The position numbers were made by a program, and so were the translations under genes. This document shows positions 15,516-23,969 of a DNA stretch of 36,318 nucleotides, piece by piece. Position 1 is the stretch's first letter, and each line of letters starts with the position of its first letter. Source of the stretch: Candidatus Helarchaeota ASGARD archaeon Hel_GB_A (GTDB taxonomy: Archaea; Asgardarchaeota; Lokiarchaeia; Helarchaeales; HEL-GB-A); NCBI GenBank assembly GCA_005191415.1, contig SUPS01000007.1, positions 1 to 36,318 of the forward strand, in the 5' to 3' direction. Below the pieces are notes generated by a model. It did not search any database, was not told where the DNA came from, and was given only the letters and a program-made list of their open reading frames with translations.

Positions 15516-16059
15516 ATCGGTAAGAATAATTGGGATAGGGGGGCAAGGAGTAATTAAAGCAGGAATAATACTAGCAAAGGCAATTTTTTTAAAAGGATTA
15601 AATGTAGTTCAAACACAAACTTATGGAGCAGAAGTTCGTGGAGGTGCTGTAAATGCAGATATTATTTTTGTCACTGAAAAAGGAGAAGAAATTTATGATT
15701 TGAATATAGGTTCATTTGATTTCTTTTTAATTATGGCAAATAGAGGGTTGGAGAGACATGAATCCTTTTTAAAAGATAATACGATAGTGATCTTCCCGCA
15801 ATCATTAGTTCCGGAAATAAAATTCTCTGATCATCCTTCTATAAAAAAATACGTAATCTTAGATAAAGAGATTTTACGCCAATTAGAAGGTCCGTTCTCC
15901 TTAAATATGAGTTATTTAGGAGCCTTTGCCAAAATATATTCGGATCTTGAAATAGAACTACTCAAAAAAACGATAAAATCTGAAAGTCGAGAGAAATATC
16001 TAAAAGATAATTTGAAAGCTCTTGAGTTGGGCTTTAGTAATATTCGAGAATTATTTTGA
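15508..16059 (+). CDS. korC: 2-oxoacid:ferredoxin oxidoreductase, gamma subunit
   Basis: A 183-residue gamma subunit. Its glycine-rich start GIGGQGVIKAGIILAKA and the QTYGAEVRGGAVNADII stretch are diagnostic for the gamma domain of the oxoacid:ferredoxin oxidoreductases, which supports CoA binding and assembly. The start is TTG, 8 nt inside korB, behind a strong purine run AGGGGGG at the right distance. It closes the plus-strand block of CoA ligases and korAB. Its last 9 bases overlap the 3' end of the convergent gene at 16051, so the two transcripts must terminate inside each other. Length matches KorC (about 180). Confidence 0.9.
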   Translation: MIKSVRIIGIGGQGVIKAGIILAKAIFLKGLNVVQTQTYGAEVRGGAVNADIIFVTEKGEEIYDLNIGSFDFFLIMANRGLERHESFLKDNTIVIFPQSLVPEIKFSDHPSIKKYVILDKEILRQLEGPFSLNMSYLGAFAKIYSDLEIELLKKTIKSESREKYLKDNLKALELGFSNIRELF

Positions 16060-16557
16060 AAGACCCTTAATTATGCAACCTTTTTCACCGAGTTCATGGG
16101 TAAATTTCAACTTTGCGAGTTCGGTTAAATATTCACGGAAGAGAGACCGACACCAAGTACGACAATAGAGTTCTGTGGGATAATTTGCCTCAAATTTTTT
16201 GATTAACTTTTTCATCTCTTTCTTTAGTGGGCAATCCTTGACAATGATGGTGATACCTTCTTCTTTCGTCTCGATTGTAACATGAGAAGTGGGGAGCACG
16301 TATTGCATCCCTTCGATCACATTTTTAATTAATATATTGACTAATTGCTTCTGTGATATCATTTTTAGAGATTTAATTAAGGTCTTCTTTAGAAATCCCA
16401 CGCGGTAATTCGCACTCCAACTCGCCATTTTCTCCCCGAATTCTAGTGCTACATCTTCTCCATATTTTTCAGTTAGGAATTTTAAGATAATGACATAATT
16501 GAGCATCAAGCTTTCTTTGGTTGCTTTGTACATTTCTTCCATTGTATATTCTTTCAT
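16051..16557 (-). CDS. Unknown protein with C-terminal cysteines (168 aa)
   Basis: A helical N-terminal half (MEEMYKATKESLMLNYVIILKFLTEKYGED) is followed by a strand region (HVTIETKEEGITIIVKDCPL) and a C-terminal segment with four more cysteines or nearby ligands: YCRTWCRSLF and KGCIIKG. The layout of CP, C-x3-C and a final C recalls proteins of the L-2-amino-thiazoline-4-carboxylate hydrolase-like/helper type that occur in anaerobes. I cannot assign it with confidence. The track TTG start overlaps the upstream stop; ATG 16557, right after GGTGATAC, is preferred. It is the last gene of the hydantoinase-family operon and may assist or modify one of those enzymes, perhaps by metal binding. Confidence 0.7.
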   Translation of the reverse strand: MKEYTMEEMYKATKESLMLNYVIILKFLTEKYGEDVALEFGEKMASWSANYRVGFLKKTLIKSLKMISQKQLVNILIKNVIEGMQYVLPTSHVTIETKEEGITIIVKDCPLKKEMKKLIKKFEANYPTELYCRTWCRSLFREYLTELAKLKFTHELGEKGCIIKGLSK

Positions 16558-16586
16558 AGTATCACCACAAATCGGACTTTTTTTTA

Positions 16587-17750
16587 TCAAATTAAAGGGC
16601 GTTCAATTTTTACAATTGGAGGTTGAACACCCATTTTCTTTAATTCTTTGAAATATTTTTGGGGGTCGATGCACATTTCTGGGAATAAAGTTCCTGTTTG
16701 CGTTATTTCCTCGCGAGCCAACATTAAAGTTGCGATAGTGAGAGGCATTGCCGTGCCCATTCCGACCAGATCTAATCCTTTTGGAGTTTTATAGATGGAT
16801 TCGATTGTGAAAGTCACCTTTTTCCGACCTTGCTTACCTTTAACCAAAACGCGAAGAACTCCAATATACTCGGGTATTTCATCTTTTGGTTTAAGTGAAT
16901 TATATAACTGACGTAATACCTCGCGAGGCACAACTTCTTTCCCATCAACATTAATAGGGGTAGTATTAGCTAATCCAAGATCCATCAAGAATTTCGCTTT
17001 TTCCGTAAAGATTCGAGGATGACCTCCTTTGAAATACACATATTTTATACCTTTGTCTTTAAAGGAGATAGGGAGACTAAAAACTTCAGAATGAATTCGA
17101 AAGATAACTTCTGTTAGTCCTAGCGGTTCTGGGAGATAAATTTCTTCTTTTCCAGCAAATGGTTGTAATTCGATGTATTTTCCGTCCTTAAAGATAATAG
17201 GATTCTTGATCAATCCATCAAGTACTGAATCAATGTGCCAAGAAAATCTGATGGGACCTGTTTCTTCACCAATATCATGTACACAGTCAAATACACCAAT
17301 TTCTTCGATTGAATCTAATTGATCAGCCGCATATCGCGCCATAATATTAGTATTCCCAGGAGCACCACCCATGCAAAGGAGAGCCGTAAGATTTGCACTT
17401 TTGAAAGCATTATTCAGTTCATATTGTTCTCGAGTTACATGAAAGAGCCCACCGGGATCAACATAATTGACATGGGCTTTTAAAGCTGCTTTCATCGCAG
17501 GAACGTTGAATTGATATCCAGCTGTATTGATAAAAACCTCTGCGCCATCCAATAGTTTTGCCGTTTCTTCAATATTAGTTACATCCATTTTTGTGTGGGT
17601 AATTTTTCTGCTTTTGAGATCTCTCGCAACGGTTTCAGCTTTTTTTTGGTCAATATCACCAATTAATATTTCTTTCACTTTGGAATTCATTGCCAGAAAT
17701 GAAGCGACCCATTTACCAACGGTCCCTACCCCAGCAACTACAAACTTCAT
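16587..17750 (-). CDS. Saccharopine dehydrogenase-like NAD(P)-dependent oxidoreductase (paralogue 2)
   Basis: A 387-residue member of the same family as the gene at 2484. The Rossmann loop is GVGTVGKWVASF (residues 7-18) with an acidic residue after strand 2 (IGDIDQ). It has the conserved CMGGAPGNTNIM turn, and near the C-terminus the shared GTAMPLTIATLMLAREEI and the Pro-Glu/Asp-Pro pattern PEMCIDPQKYF. Catalysis is expected to be NAD(P)-dependent redox on an amino-acid-like compound; the substrate is unknown. The ATG has AGGAG nine bases ahead. It sits 35 bp downstream of hyuB and just before the Cys-rich gene, so it belongs to the hydantoinase-family operon. That location suggests it works on the ring-opened product or prepares the substrate. 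Confidence 0.82.
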   Translation of the reverse strand: MKFVVAGVGTVGKWVASFLAMNSKVKEILIGDIDQKKAETVARDLKSRKITHTKMDVTNIEETAKLLDGAEVFINTAGYQFNVPAMKAALKAHVNYVDPGGLFHVTREQYELNNAFKSANLTALLCMGGAPGNTNIMARYAADQLDSIEEIGVFDCVHDIGEETGPIRFSWHIDSVLDGLIKNPIIFKDGKYIELQPFAGKEEIYLPEPLGLTEVIFRIHSEVFSLPISFKDKGIKYVYFKGGHPRIFTEKAKFLMDLGLANTTPINVDGKEVVPREVLRQLYNSLKPKDEIPEYIGVLRVLVKGKQGRKKVTFTIESIYKTPKGLDLVGMGTAMPLTIATLMLAREEITQTGTLFPEMCIDPQKYFKELKKMGVQPPIVKIERPLI

Positions 17751-17785
17751 TTTTTCTCAACTCCTATTTAATCATTTTTAAAGTT

Positions 17786-19561
17786 TCAAGAAGAAAGTAA
17801 TTTATCCCGAATTGTTTTAGTTTCTTTATAATCAACCAACCCCGTTTCGGGATCAATTTTTACGCCGTAGACTTTTAAAGCACGTTCAGGGCTGACTAGC
17901 CCATTGATAACATCATTCCTAACAGCTTCAATGTCACGTTCTAAAGGATTTCCCCAACCTCCACCGCCACTTGATTCAATAATGATTTGAGTGCCTGCTT
18001 TCGCAACTTGAATATAAAATGGTAAACCCTTTGTTATGCTACCTTGTGGAGTAATAATTCCGATTTGAGCCTTATGCCCATCCTTTCCGCCAAAAAGTCC
18101 GTAAGGTTTTAACTTATTTCGTTGTACTTTTGCTAAAACATGTGCATCAACTAAAAGTGTTATCCGCCGTCTGAGACCAAGCCCTCCTCTAAATTTTCCG
18201 GCCCCTTCCGTATTGGGAATTAGAGCATATTCCTCCACTCGTAATGGATATTCCTGCTCGATGGATTCCGTCGGGGCATTACGTGTATTGCTCATGTGAG
18301 ACTGGGCGGCGTCAATCCCATCTTCATTAAATTTTGCGCCTAAACCTCCCGCGTATGTTTCAACGAATGAAAAATACTGATTAGTTCGGGGATTCATTCC
18401 TTTAATCATCAATACAGGCCAATCTTGATGACAGGCAGAAGATTTTTCAGGGATTAATTGCGCAAATGCTCCAATAATGACATCGGCGATACGTTGAGAT
18501 GGATTAGATGTACAACCGCGGACAGCGTAAGGATAGACGGCATTCAAGATTGAATTCCCCTCTGGTTTTTTAACGTGAATACAACGATAGGAGCCACTAT
18601 TGGTAGGAATTCGAGGGGCAACTACAGCTTTTACAGCGTAATAGGTAGCTGATAAAGTTATAGACCAAGGAGCATTGATGCCATTAAAGCGTCCTCCTGA
18701 ACCACTGAAGTCAATATAAAGATCACTTCCTTGCTTTTTTATTTTGGCTTGAATTCTGATGAGATTCCGGATATGTTTATATTTTTCCAGTTTAGTCTCT
18801 TCCAATTGTCCTGTGAACAGACTAGGAGCTTGTTCAACTTTGATAAAATCTTTAAATTCCGCGTCCCCATCTGGAATCTCTTGCAATGCAGATCGCATCA
18901 TTCGCTCTGAATAATTTAATATTTCTTTAAAGTAAGTAGATAACATTTGGGGGCCATATTTTTCTGCGAGTTCTTTTATTCCTATTTTCCCGCGATTTAT
19001 GGCAGCCGTTTGTGCCATTAAATCGCCTTTAACTTCTTTAGGAGTTCTCACATTTGCGAGAATAAGATTTAAAATATCTCGCTGAATTTCGCCTTTCTTC
19101 ACAAGTTTAATTGGGGGAATGCGGAGCCCTTCTTCAAAGATTTCAAAGGTAACACCGCTGGTGCCACCGATGTCGACATGGTGTGCAATGTTACCGACAA
19201 TGGCAATAGGGGTCTGTTCATAAAAAATGGGAGCAAAAAGCATGACATCCCACATATGCGAGCCCATTCGATAAGGATCATTGTCAATAATTATGTCGCC
19301 GGGATTTAATTCTTCTATGGGATAGTCTTTTAGAATTTCTTTGAGCGCAAAGGGCATTACTCCTAAATGGATAGGCATAAATTCGCCTTGTGCTACCATA
19401 TCCCCATCAATCGTATAGACTGCGCAGCTACAATCCTTTCTGTCTTTTATATTTGTGGAATAAGCAGCTCTGGTAAGTGTAACACCCATTTCTTCTGAGA
19501 TAGAGCGGAGTGCATTAATTATTACATTGAGCCGGATTAATTCTATATTTAATTGAGCCAT
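17786..19561 (-). CDS. hyuB: Hydantoinase/oxoprolinase family, HyuB-type subunit
   Basis: A 591-residue HyuB (N-methylhydantoinase B/acetone carboxylase-like) subunit. Family marks are IDNDPYRMGSHMWDVMLFAP (about residues 92-111, carrying likely metal ligands), HHVDIGGTSG, GRFNGINAPWSI, and the glycine-rich end ESSGGGGWGNPLERD. With HyuA it would couple ATP hydrolysis to opening of a cyclic amide or to activation of a carbonyl substrate for carboxylation. The ATG has AAAGGATGA upstream, and only 11 bp separate it from hyuA, so the pair is co-expressed. Length fits the family (about 550-600). No small third subunit as in acetone carboxylase is visible, which favours the hydantoinase/oxoprolinase-like branch, but the substrate is not determined. 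Confidence 0.88.
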   Translation of the reverse strand: MAQLNIELIRLNVIINALRSISEEMGVTLTRAAYSTNIKDRKDCSCAVYTIDGDMVAQGEFMPIHLGVMPFALKEILKDYPIEELNPGDIIIDNDPYRMGSHMWDVMLFAPIFYEQTPIAIVGNIAHHVDIGGTSGVTFEIFEEGLRIPPIKLVKKGEIQRDILNLILANVRTPKEVKGDLMAQTAAINRGKIGIKELAEKYGPQMLSTYFKEILNYSERMMRSALQEIPDGDAEFKDFIKVEQAPSLFTGQLEETKLEKYKHIRNLIRIQAKIKKQGSDLYIDFSGSGGRFNGINAPWSITLSATYYAVKAVVAPRIPTNSGSYRCIHVKKPEGNSILNAVYPYAVRGCTSNPSQRIADVIIGAFAQLIPEKSSACHQDWPVLMIKGMNPRTNQYFSFVETYAGGLGAKFNEDGIDAAQSHMSNTRNAPTESIEQEYPLRVEEYALIPNTEGAGKFRGGLGLRRRITLLVDAHVLAKVQRNKLKPYGLFGGKDGHKAQIGIITPQGSITKGLPFYIQVAKAGTQIIIESSGGGGWGNPLERDIEAVRNDVINGLVSPERALKVYGVKIDPETGLVDYKETKTIRDKLLSS

Positions 19562-19572
19562 TTTTCATCCTT

Positions 19573-21615
19573 TCATTCGAATTTTAAAATTATATTTTCA
19601 AAAGCGTCAATTTCTGAGTCCATGCCTTGTAAAATAAGTGTAGTAGAGCCATATTCTTCTATTATTGCAGGTCCTTTGATATAATTTCCAGGCTTTAGCT
19701 TTTTTCGTTCGTAGATGGATGCATCAATCCAATTTCCTTCAAGATATACTTTTCGCGTTCCTTTCAGAGCTTTGCTAGGATCTTTATCTTCTAAAGGTTG
19801 AGGTGTCTTAATCAGTCGGGGTACTTCACCAATAGCGGCTAATCGAAAATTAACAAACATGACTTCTTCATCTTCCATTCGATAACCATAATTTTCTTCA
19901 TGAAATTGATGGAACGTCTCTACAATTTTTTGAATATCTTCTTGAGTTTTTACTTCAAAGTCAATAGGAATATTTAATTCTGAACTTTGTCCTAAATAAC
20001 GCATATCAATGGTGTAAATTAGACGTATTTCCTGTTTCTGAAAACCTTCCGCTTTTAAATCCTTATAAGCCAAGCATTTCATTTTATCAAAAATCTGGGC
20101 AAATTTTTCGATTTCTAGATGTTTATCGCTTACGATATATGTTTGAACATAATCATAACGGACATCTGATAAGAGAAATCCGAGAGCTGAGGCATTTCCC
20201 GGATTAGGAGGAATAATTACCTGAGGCATTTTCAATTCTCGAGCGATTGCGGCGGCATGTAATGGTCCGGCTCCTCCAAATGCTATTAATGTGAAATTTC
20301 GTGGATCATAGCCCTTTTCTACAGAAACAACTCGCATTCCACGAATCATATTAGAATTAACAACATCAATGATGCCAGCGGCTGCTTCTTCGATTCCTAT
20401 GTTAAAAAAAGACGCAATATGTTTTTCTATAGATTGTTTGGCGAGATTCAAATCGATTTGCATTTCACCCCCAAGAAAGTAATTTGGATTTATATAACCT
20501 AAAGCAACGTTGGCATCAGTGACGGTCGGTTGAGTGCCCTCTTTCTTGTAGCAGGCAGGTCCTGGAGTTGCGCCTGCGCTTTCTGGTCCTACTTGAAGAA
20601 TACCTCCCGCATCAATCCATGCAATACTTCCACCACCTGCGCCAAGAGTGTGTATATCAATCATAGGGACTCTAATTGGTAATCCGTCAATTTCACTCTC
20701 GTTTGTGATTCTTAATTGTCTTTTACGCGTTAAACAGATATCTAAACTTGTACCACCCATATCGAAGGTAATTACATCTTGAATCCCGACTTGTTTTGCT
20801 ATAAAAGGTCCTAATAAAGCGCCTCCAGCAGGACCTGAAAAAATTGTACGAACGCTTTGATTACTCGCATTTTCTATACTTATAATCCCCCCATTGGACT
20901 GCATAATATGTATCTTTGGGCGAATGTTAAGTTGATTCTTGCGATCTTCTAAGCGAGACATATAGCGTTTGATTGGAGGTTGGAGATACGCATTAATTGT
21001 AATAGTGCTTGCCCGTTCATACTCGCGATATTCTGGTAAAACCTCTGATGAAAGCGTGATATAAACATCAGGAATATTCTTAATAATTAATTCGCGCATT
21101 TTTAATTCATGTTCGGGGTTAATATAGGAATGTAAGAAAGAAACCGCAATTGATTCGAAATTTTTTTGTCTAATTTTTTCTATAACTTCTATTGCTTTCA
21201 TTTTATCGAGAGGTTTCAAGATATCTCCAGCGAAGTCAATACGTTCGGGAATTTCATAAGAATCTGATCGGGGAATAACTGGTGCTGGTTTTTTCGCCCA
21301 GAAATCATAGATATGGGGGCGAGTTTGTCGTCCAATATAAAGAATATCACGGAATCCCTCGGTTGTTATAAAGGCTGTTTTAGCTCCTTTTCTTTCAAGT
21401 AGAGCATTTGTTGCAACAGTCGTTCCATGGATCATATAGGTTATTTCTTCCAGGGGGAAACTTGTATTCATTTTTTGTAAGCCATTGATCACTCCAATAG
21501 ATTGGTCCTCAATTGTAGATGGTATTTTAATAACAGAAATTTTTCCAGTTTTTTCATCAAGGATGGTAATATCTGTAAAAGTGCCTCCGACATCAATTCC
21601 AACTCGATAACCCAT
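19573..21615 (-). CDS. hyuA: Hydantoinase/oxoprolinase family, HyuA-type ATPase subunit
   Basis: A 680-residue HyuA subunit of the hydantoinase A/oxoprolinase family. The actin-like ATPase phosphate motif GIDVGGTFTD opens the protein. HGTTVATNALLERKGAKTAF follows, then SGPAGGALLGPF and the second phosphate motif TFDMGGTSLDICL, and AFGGAGPLHA near residue 460. Family members phosphorylate the carbonyl or lactam substrate for ring opening or carboxylation together with HyuB. The track start is a GTG; ATG 21615 is chosen because GTGATGG lies just ahead and the domain begins two residues in. It follows a small membrane-protein gene by 17 bp. Full-length with all nucleotide motifs intact. Confidence 0.9.
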   Translation of the reverse strand: MGYRVGIDVGGTFTDITILDEKTGKISVIKIPSTIEDQSIGVINGLQKMNTSFPLEEITYMIHGTTVATNALLERKGAKTAFITTEGFRDILYIGRQTRPHIYDFWAKKPAPVIPRSDSYEIPERIDFAGDILKPLDKMKAIEVIEKIRQKNFESIAVSFLHSYINPEHELKMRELIIKNIPDVYITLSSEVLPEYREYERASTITINAYLQPPIKRYMSRLEDRKNQLNIRPKIHIMQSNGGIISIENASNQSVRTIFSGPAGGALLGPFIAKQVGIQDVITFDMGGTSLDICLTRKRQLRITNESEIDGLPIRVPMIDIHTLGAGGGSIAWIDAGGILQVGPESAGATPGPACYKKEGTQPTVTDANVALGYINPNYFLGGEMQIDLNLAKQSIEKHIASFFNIGIEEAAAGIIDVVNSNMIRGMRVVSVEKGYDPRNFTLIAFGGAGPLHAAAIARELKMPQVIIPPNPGNASALGFLLSDVRYDYVQTYIVSDKHLEIEKFAQIFDKMKCLAYKDLKAEGFQKQEIRLIYTIDMRYLGQSSELNIPIDFEVKTQEDIQKIVETFHQFHEENYGYRMEDEEVMFVNFRLAAIGEVPRLIKTPQPLEDKDPSKALKGTRKVYLEGNWIDASIYERKKLKPGNYIKGPAIIEEYGSTTLILQGMDSEIDAFENIILKFE

Positions 21616-21632
21616 TACCATCACATTTAAAG

Positions 21633-22055
21633 CTAGGTTTCAAAGTCTTTCTTTAAAGCTTGCGAGCCATTATATTTCAATCCCATATAGCATCCAAGGG
21701 CGAGCGCTATTACCACAAAGCTAATAGCAAAAAGGTTAATTAAATATAGTGGGTAAATAAGAATGAAAATAATTAAGGAAATTGATATTAATCCATTTAT
21801 TTTCGATAAAGATACATATCCTGTGCAGAAGCCACCAATAAAGGCAGCGATTACGCTAAAAGTTAAAGAGAGAATACCTATGTGGAAAATTCGAACTTGA
21901 TATTCTATGCTAGGAAAATAATAAATGATTAATGTGAGAGTGAAAAAGAAAAGCCCTCCCGTTACGAATAATCCAATTATGAAACTAATAAAGATTCGTA
22001 GGATTTTCCGACCATATTTTATAAGTGTCAATTTAAATTGTCCGTCATTACTCAA
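21633..22055 (-). CDS. Small integral membrane protein with four TM helices
   Basis: A 140-residue protein with a short basic N-terminus (LIKYGRKILR) and four hydrophobic segments, at about 21-45, 58-82, 86-108 and 109-128. I do not recognise a family; glycine-rich helices (FIGGFCTGYVSL, ALALGCYMGLKY) resemble small pore-like or scaffold proteins. The start is TTG, supported by a strong AGAGGTGA six bases upstream that also spans the stop of the C45-type gene. The tight spacing to the C45 gene (13 bp) and hyuA (17 bp) makes it part of the operon. A role in anchoring or substrate passage is possible but unproven. Confidence 0.75.
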   Translation of the reverse strand: MSNDGQFKLTLIKYGRKILRIFISFIIGLFVTGGLFFFTLTLIIYYFPSIEYQVRIFHIGILSLTFSVIAAFIGGFCTGYVSLSKINGLISISLIIFILIYPLYLINLFAISFVVIALALGCYMGLKYNGSQALKKDFET

Positions 22056-22068
22056 ATAAATCTCACCT

Positions 22069-23280
22069 CTAAGCTATTGGGCCTAAAATTTTATCAAATG
22101 AAACAAGATAAAAATCATTTTGACAAGGATGACCAATGCAAACAAGAGTGTAGTTAAGTTTTGGAGCTGCAATAAAAGCACTCATAGATGACCATAAAGG
22201 ATCGTGATTACAAATAGAGCGATGTCCAGCAAAATCGCCTCCGAAAGCAGGATCATAATGAGATCGTAATAAATTCATAGCATCATTTAAATTAAATTGA
22301 TTTGAATTATTAACTACCAGTTGGATGGTTGATAATCGCAGCTGGGAACTTTCAGAAACATACTGATTGTGAGGCATCATTTCTGTTGAAACATAATGGT
22401 TTGTCGCTCCAATCCAGCCATTTCCTTCATCCTTTGCCCATCTAATGTGCACTAATTCGTGAGTAGTTTCAATTATTGCGGCATCTCCTTTAAGATCTAA
22501 AACGCCGTAATTCCATCCGCTCGCTTGTGGGGCACAACTGGGGGTGTAAGTCCCATTTAAAAATGCCACGGCATCTTGGGTCGTATTGCTATAAAGAAGA
22601 ACAATGAGCCCCGTCACCAGCATAGGCATGCCAGGACCTGTTACGTCAGGAGCAACAAAATTCACTAGAAAGGCGACACCTTTTGAGTTCATTCCCGTCA
22701 ATGGACCTACAAACCCCGCGCCTGTGTGGATAATTATGGGATTGCCTACAGGTGGATGTAATCTTAAAATAATTTGCCAGTATTCCATTAATGAAATAGC
22801 AGCATTATCGACCGTTCTGCCGAAAAAAGCACCAGTACTTGGAGGTGATTTTTCCGTAATGATGAATGCAGAGCAAGATAGGCCTAAACCCTCAAAAACA
22901 TCAGGATATATGTCAAAAAAGAGATTTAAAAGAAAGATCTCATTGAATGTTACGCCAGCACCATCTGCGATTCCTTGCATAAAATCTAAAGTTGTATTGG
23001 GAATAAATGGTTGATAAAGCGTGATATATTCTTCGATTGTGGTATTAGTAGTCGTTTCCAGTAAATTTTTTAGACCATCTAGTACAGCTGCGACACCCTC
23101 AATTTTATTATTACATTTTTGCCCGTAATCATAGCCTAAATCATACCAAGTATTCCCATAAACATCAATCACTTGAGGTGCAGCGATATTATTATCAATC
23201 CACATTATGGAATACGCAATAACAGAGAGAATTAAAATAAAGTTTGCCAATCCATATGAGAATTTCTGTTTAGTATTCAT
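22069..23280 (-). CDS. C45/AAT-like Ntn hydrolase, membrane-anchored
   Basis: A 403-residue protein of the acyl-CoA:6-aminopenicillanate acyltransferase/peptidase C45 superfamily. Residues 10-28 form a signal anchor, so the catalytic part should be outside the membrane. It has the family elements YDLGYDYGQ, the IADGAG region, the presumed nucleophile Cys136 in GLSCSAF, FFGRTVDN, ATNHYV and the GHRSICNH stretch. Several NxS/T sequons fit an extracellular glycoprotein. Such enzymes cleave or transfer amide-bound acyl groups (penicillin, ceramide-like or N-acyl amino acid substrates). The Cys is preceded by Ser rather than Gly, so autoproteolysis as in AAT is uncertain. It neighbours hyuA/hyuB and two membrane proteins. 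An amide hydrolase at the surface is the favoured reading. Confidence 0.82.
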   Translation of the reverse strand: MNTKQKFSYGLANFILILSVIAYSIMWIDNNIAAPQVIDVYGNTWYDLGYDYGQKCNNKIEGVAAVLDGLKNLLETTTNTTIEEYITLYQPFIPNTTLDFMQGIADGAGVTFNEIFLLNLFFDIYPDVFEGLGLSCSAFIITEKSPPSTGAFFGRTVDNAAISLMEYWQIILRLHPPVGNPIIIHTGAGFVGPLTGMNSKGVAFLVNFVAPDVTGPGMPMLVTGLIVLLYSNTTQDAVAFLNGTYTPSCAPQASGWNYGVLDLKGDAAIIETTHELVHIRWAKDEGNGWIGATNHYVSTEMMPHNQYVSESSQLRLSTIQLVVNNSNQFNLNDAMNLLRSHYDPAFGGDFAGHRSICNHDPLWSSMSAFIAAPKLNYTLVCIGHPCQNDFYLVSFDKILGPIA

Positions 23281-23290
23281 TTAATCACAG

Positions 23291-23830
23291 TCAAAGGAAA
23301 GTAATGAAGAGGGTAGAAATACTAAAGCTCGTTAAAAATACGAGCGGAATTGATAAATACATAGCCCAGGTTAAATTAATTTGATAGATTTTCTTAATTG
23401 CAAATCCTATAATAATAGCCATAGCAAGATACGCAATAAAAGGGAGTATTTTAGGGATTATAAACCATAATGAGTATAAAGGATGAGAAGAAAGATACAT
23501 TTCGAGTTCATTAATTGTTTCTAAATTTGTAAGAATAGCAGGTTTTAAAATTGTGATAATAGATAGAACAATATTTGAAATTAGAACTGGAATGAACCCA
23601 AATCCAACAAATAATGAAAATTCTTGGAGTTTTACATCTTTATGAGTTGGAGCAAATCGTAAAAGATATGAAATTCCTAAAACTAATAAAAACCATACAA
23701 GTACCATTTCCAGAATCGGAAAGATAATCCCAATCGAAGGATTTGGGGAAAAAATGGCTGGAAAAGCACCTGATAGACAGATAATAACTAAAATAAGAAA
23801 AATCCTTTTATCAATGGCTTTTATATCCAT
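23291..23830 (-). CDS. Yip1-like polytopic membrane protein
   Basis: A 179-residue protein with five hydrophobic helices (about 9-30, 34-57, 70-95, 124-146, 153-177). A short loop follows helix 2 (RFAPTHKDVKLQEF), and the conserved-looking SLFVGFGFIPVLISNIVL precedes a longer loop. This matches the Yip1 domain architecture; archaeal Yip1-domain proteins have no settled function. The ATG follows GAGG at the normal distance, and an AT-rich box TTTAAATATT at about 23854-23863 could be the promoter of the whole seven-gene minus-strand operon, of which this is the first gene. Only 10 bp separate it from the C45 gene. Family assignment is by fold pattern and is moderate. Confidence 0.6.
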   Translation of the reverse strand: MDIKAIDKRIFLILVIICLSGAFPAIFSPNPSIGIIFPILEMVLVWFLLVLGISYLLRFAPTHKDVKLQEFSLFVGFGFIPVLISNIVLSIITILKPAILTNLETINELEMYLSSHPLYSLWFIIPKILPFIAYLAMAIIIGFAIKKIYQINLTWAMYLSIPLVFLTSFSISTLFITFL

Positions 23831-23844
23831 AAAATAGCCTCTAT

Positions 23845-23875
23845 TTATGTTTAATATTTAAATGTTTTACCTATT
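23845..23875 (-). promoter_or_regulatory. Possible promoter of the HyuAB/C45 operon
   Basis: On the minus strand an A-rich stretch and TTTAAATATTAAAC precede the Yip1-like gene by 20-40 bp. This is the only sizeable gap upstream of the seven-gene run. The box is AT-rich and of low specificity. Confidence 0.3.
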
Positions 23876-23969
23876 TTTTCGGAAGATAGTGAAAGAGATT
23901 ACTAAGGAGGTATATTGACAAAAATTAGAAAAAGAGTTATTCTAAATAATAGAATTTAGACTAATACGT

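Noticed and set aside
22604-23014. Plus-strand ORF of 136 aa antisense to the C45-type gene
   Set aside because: The C45 frame shows signal anchor and catalytic motifs; the antisense frame shows none.
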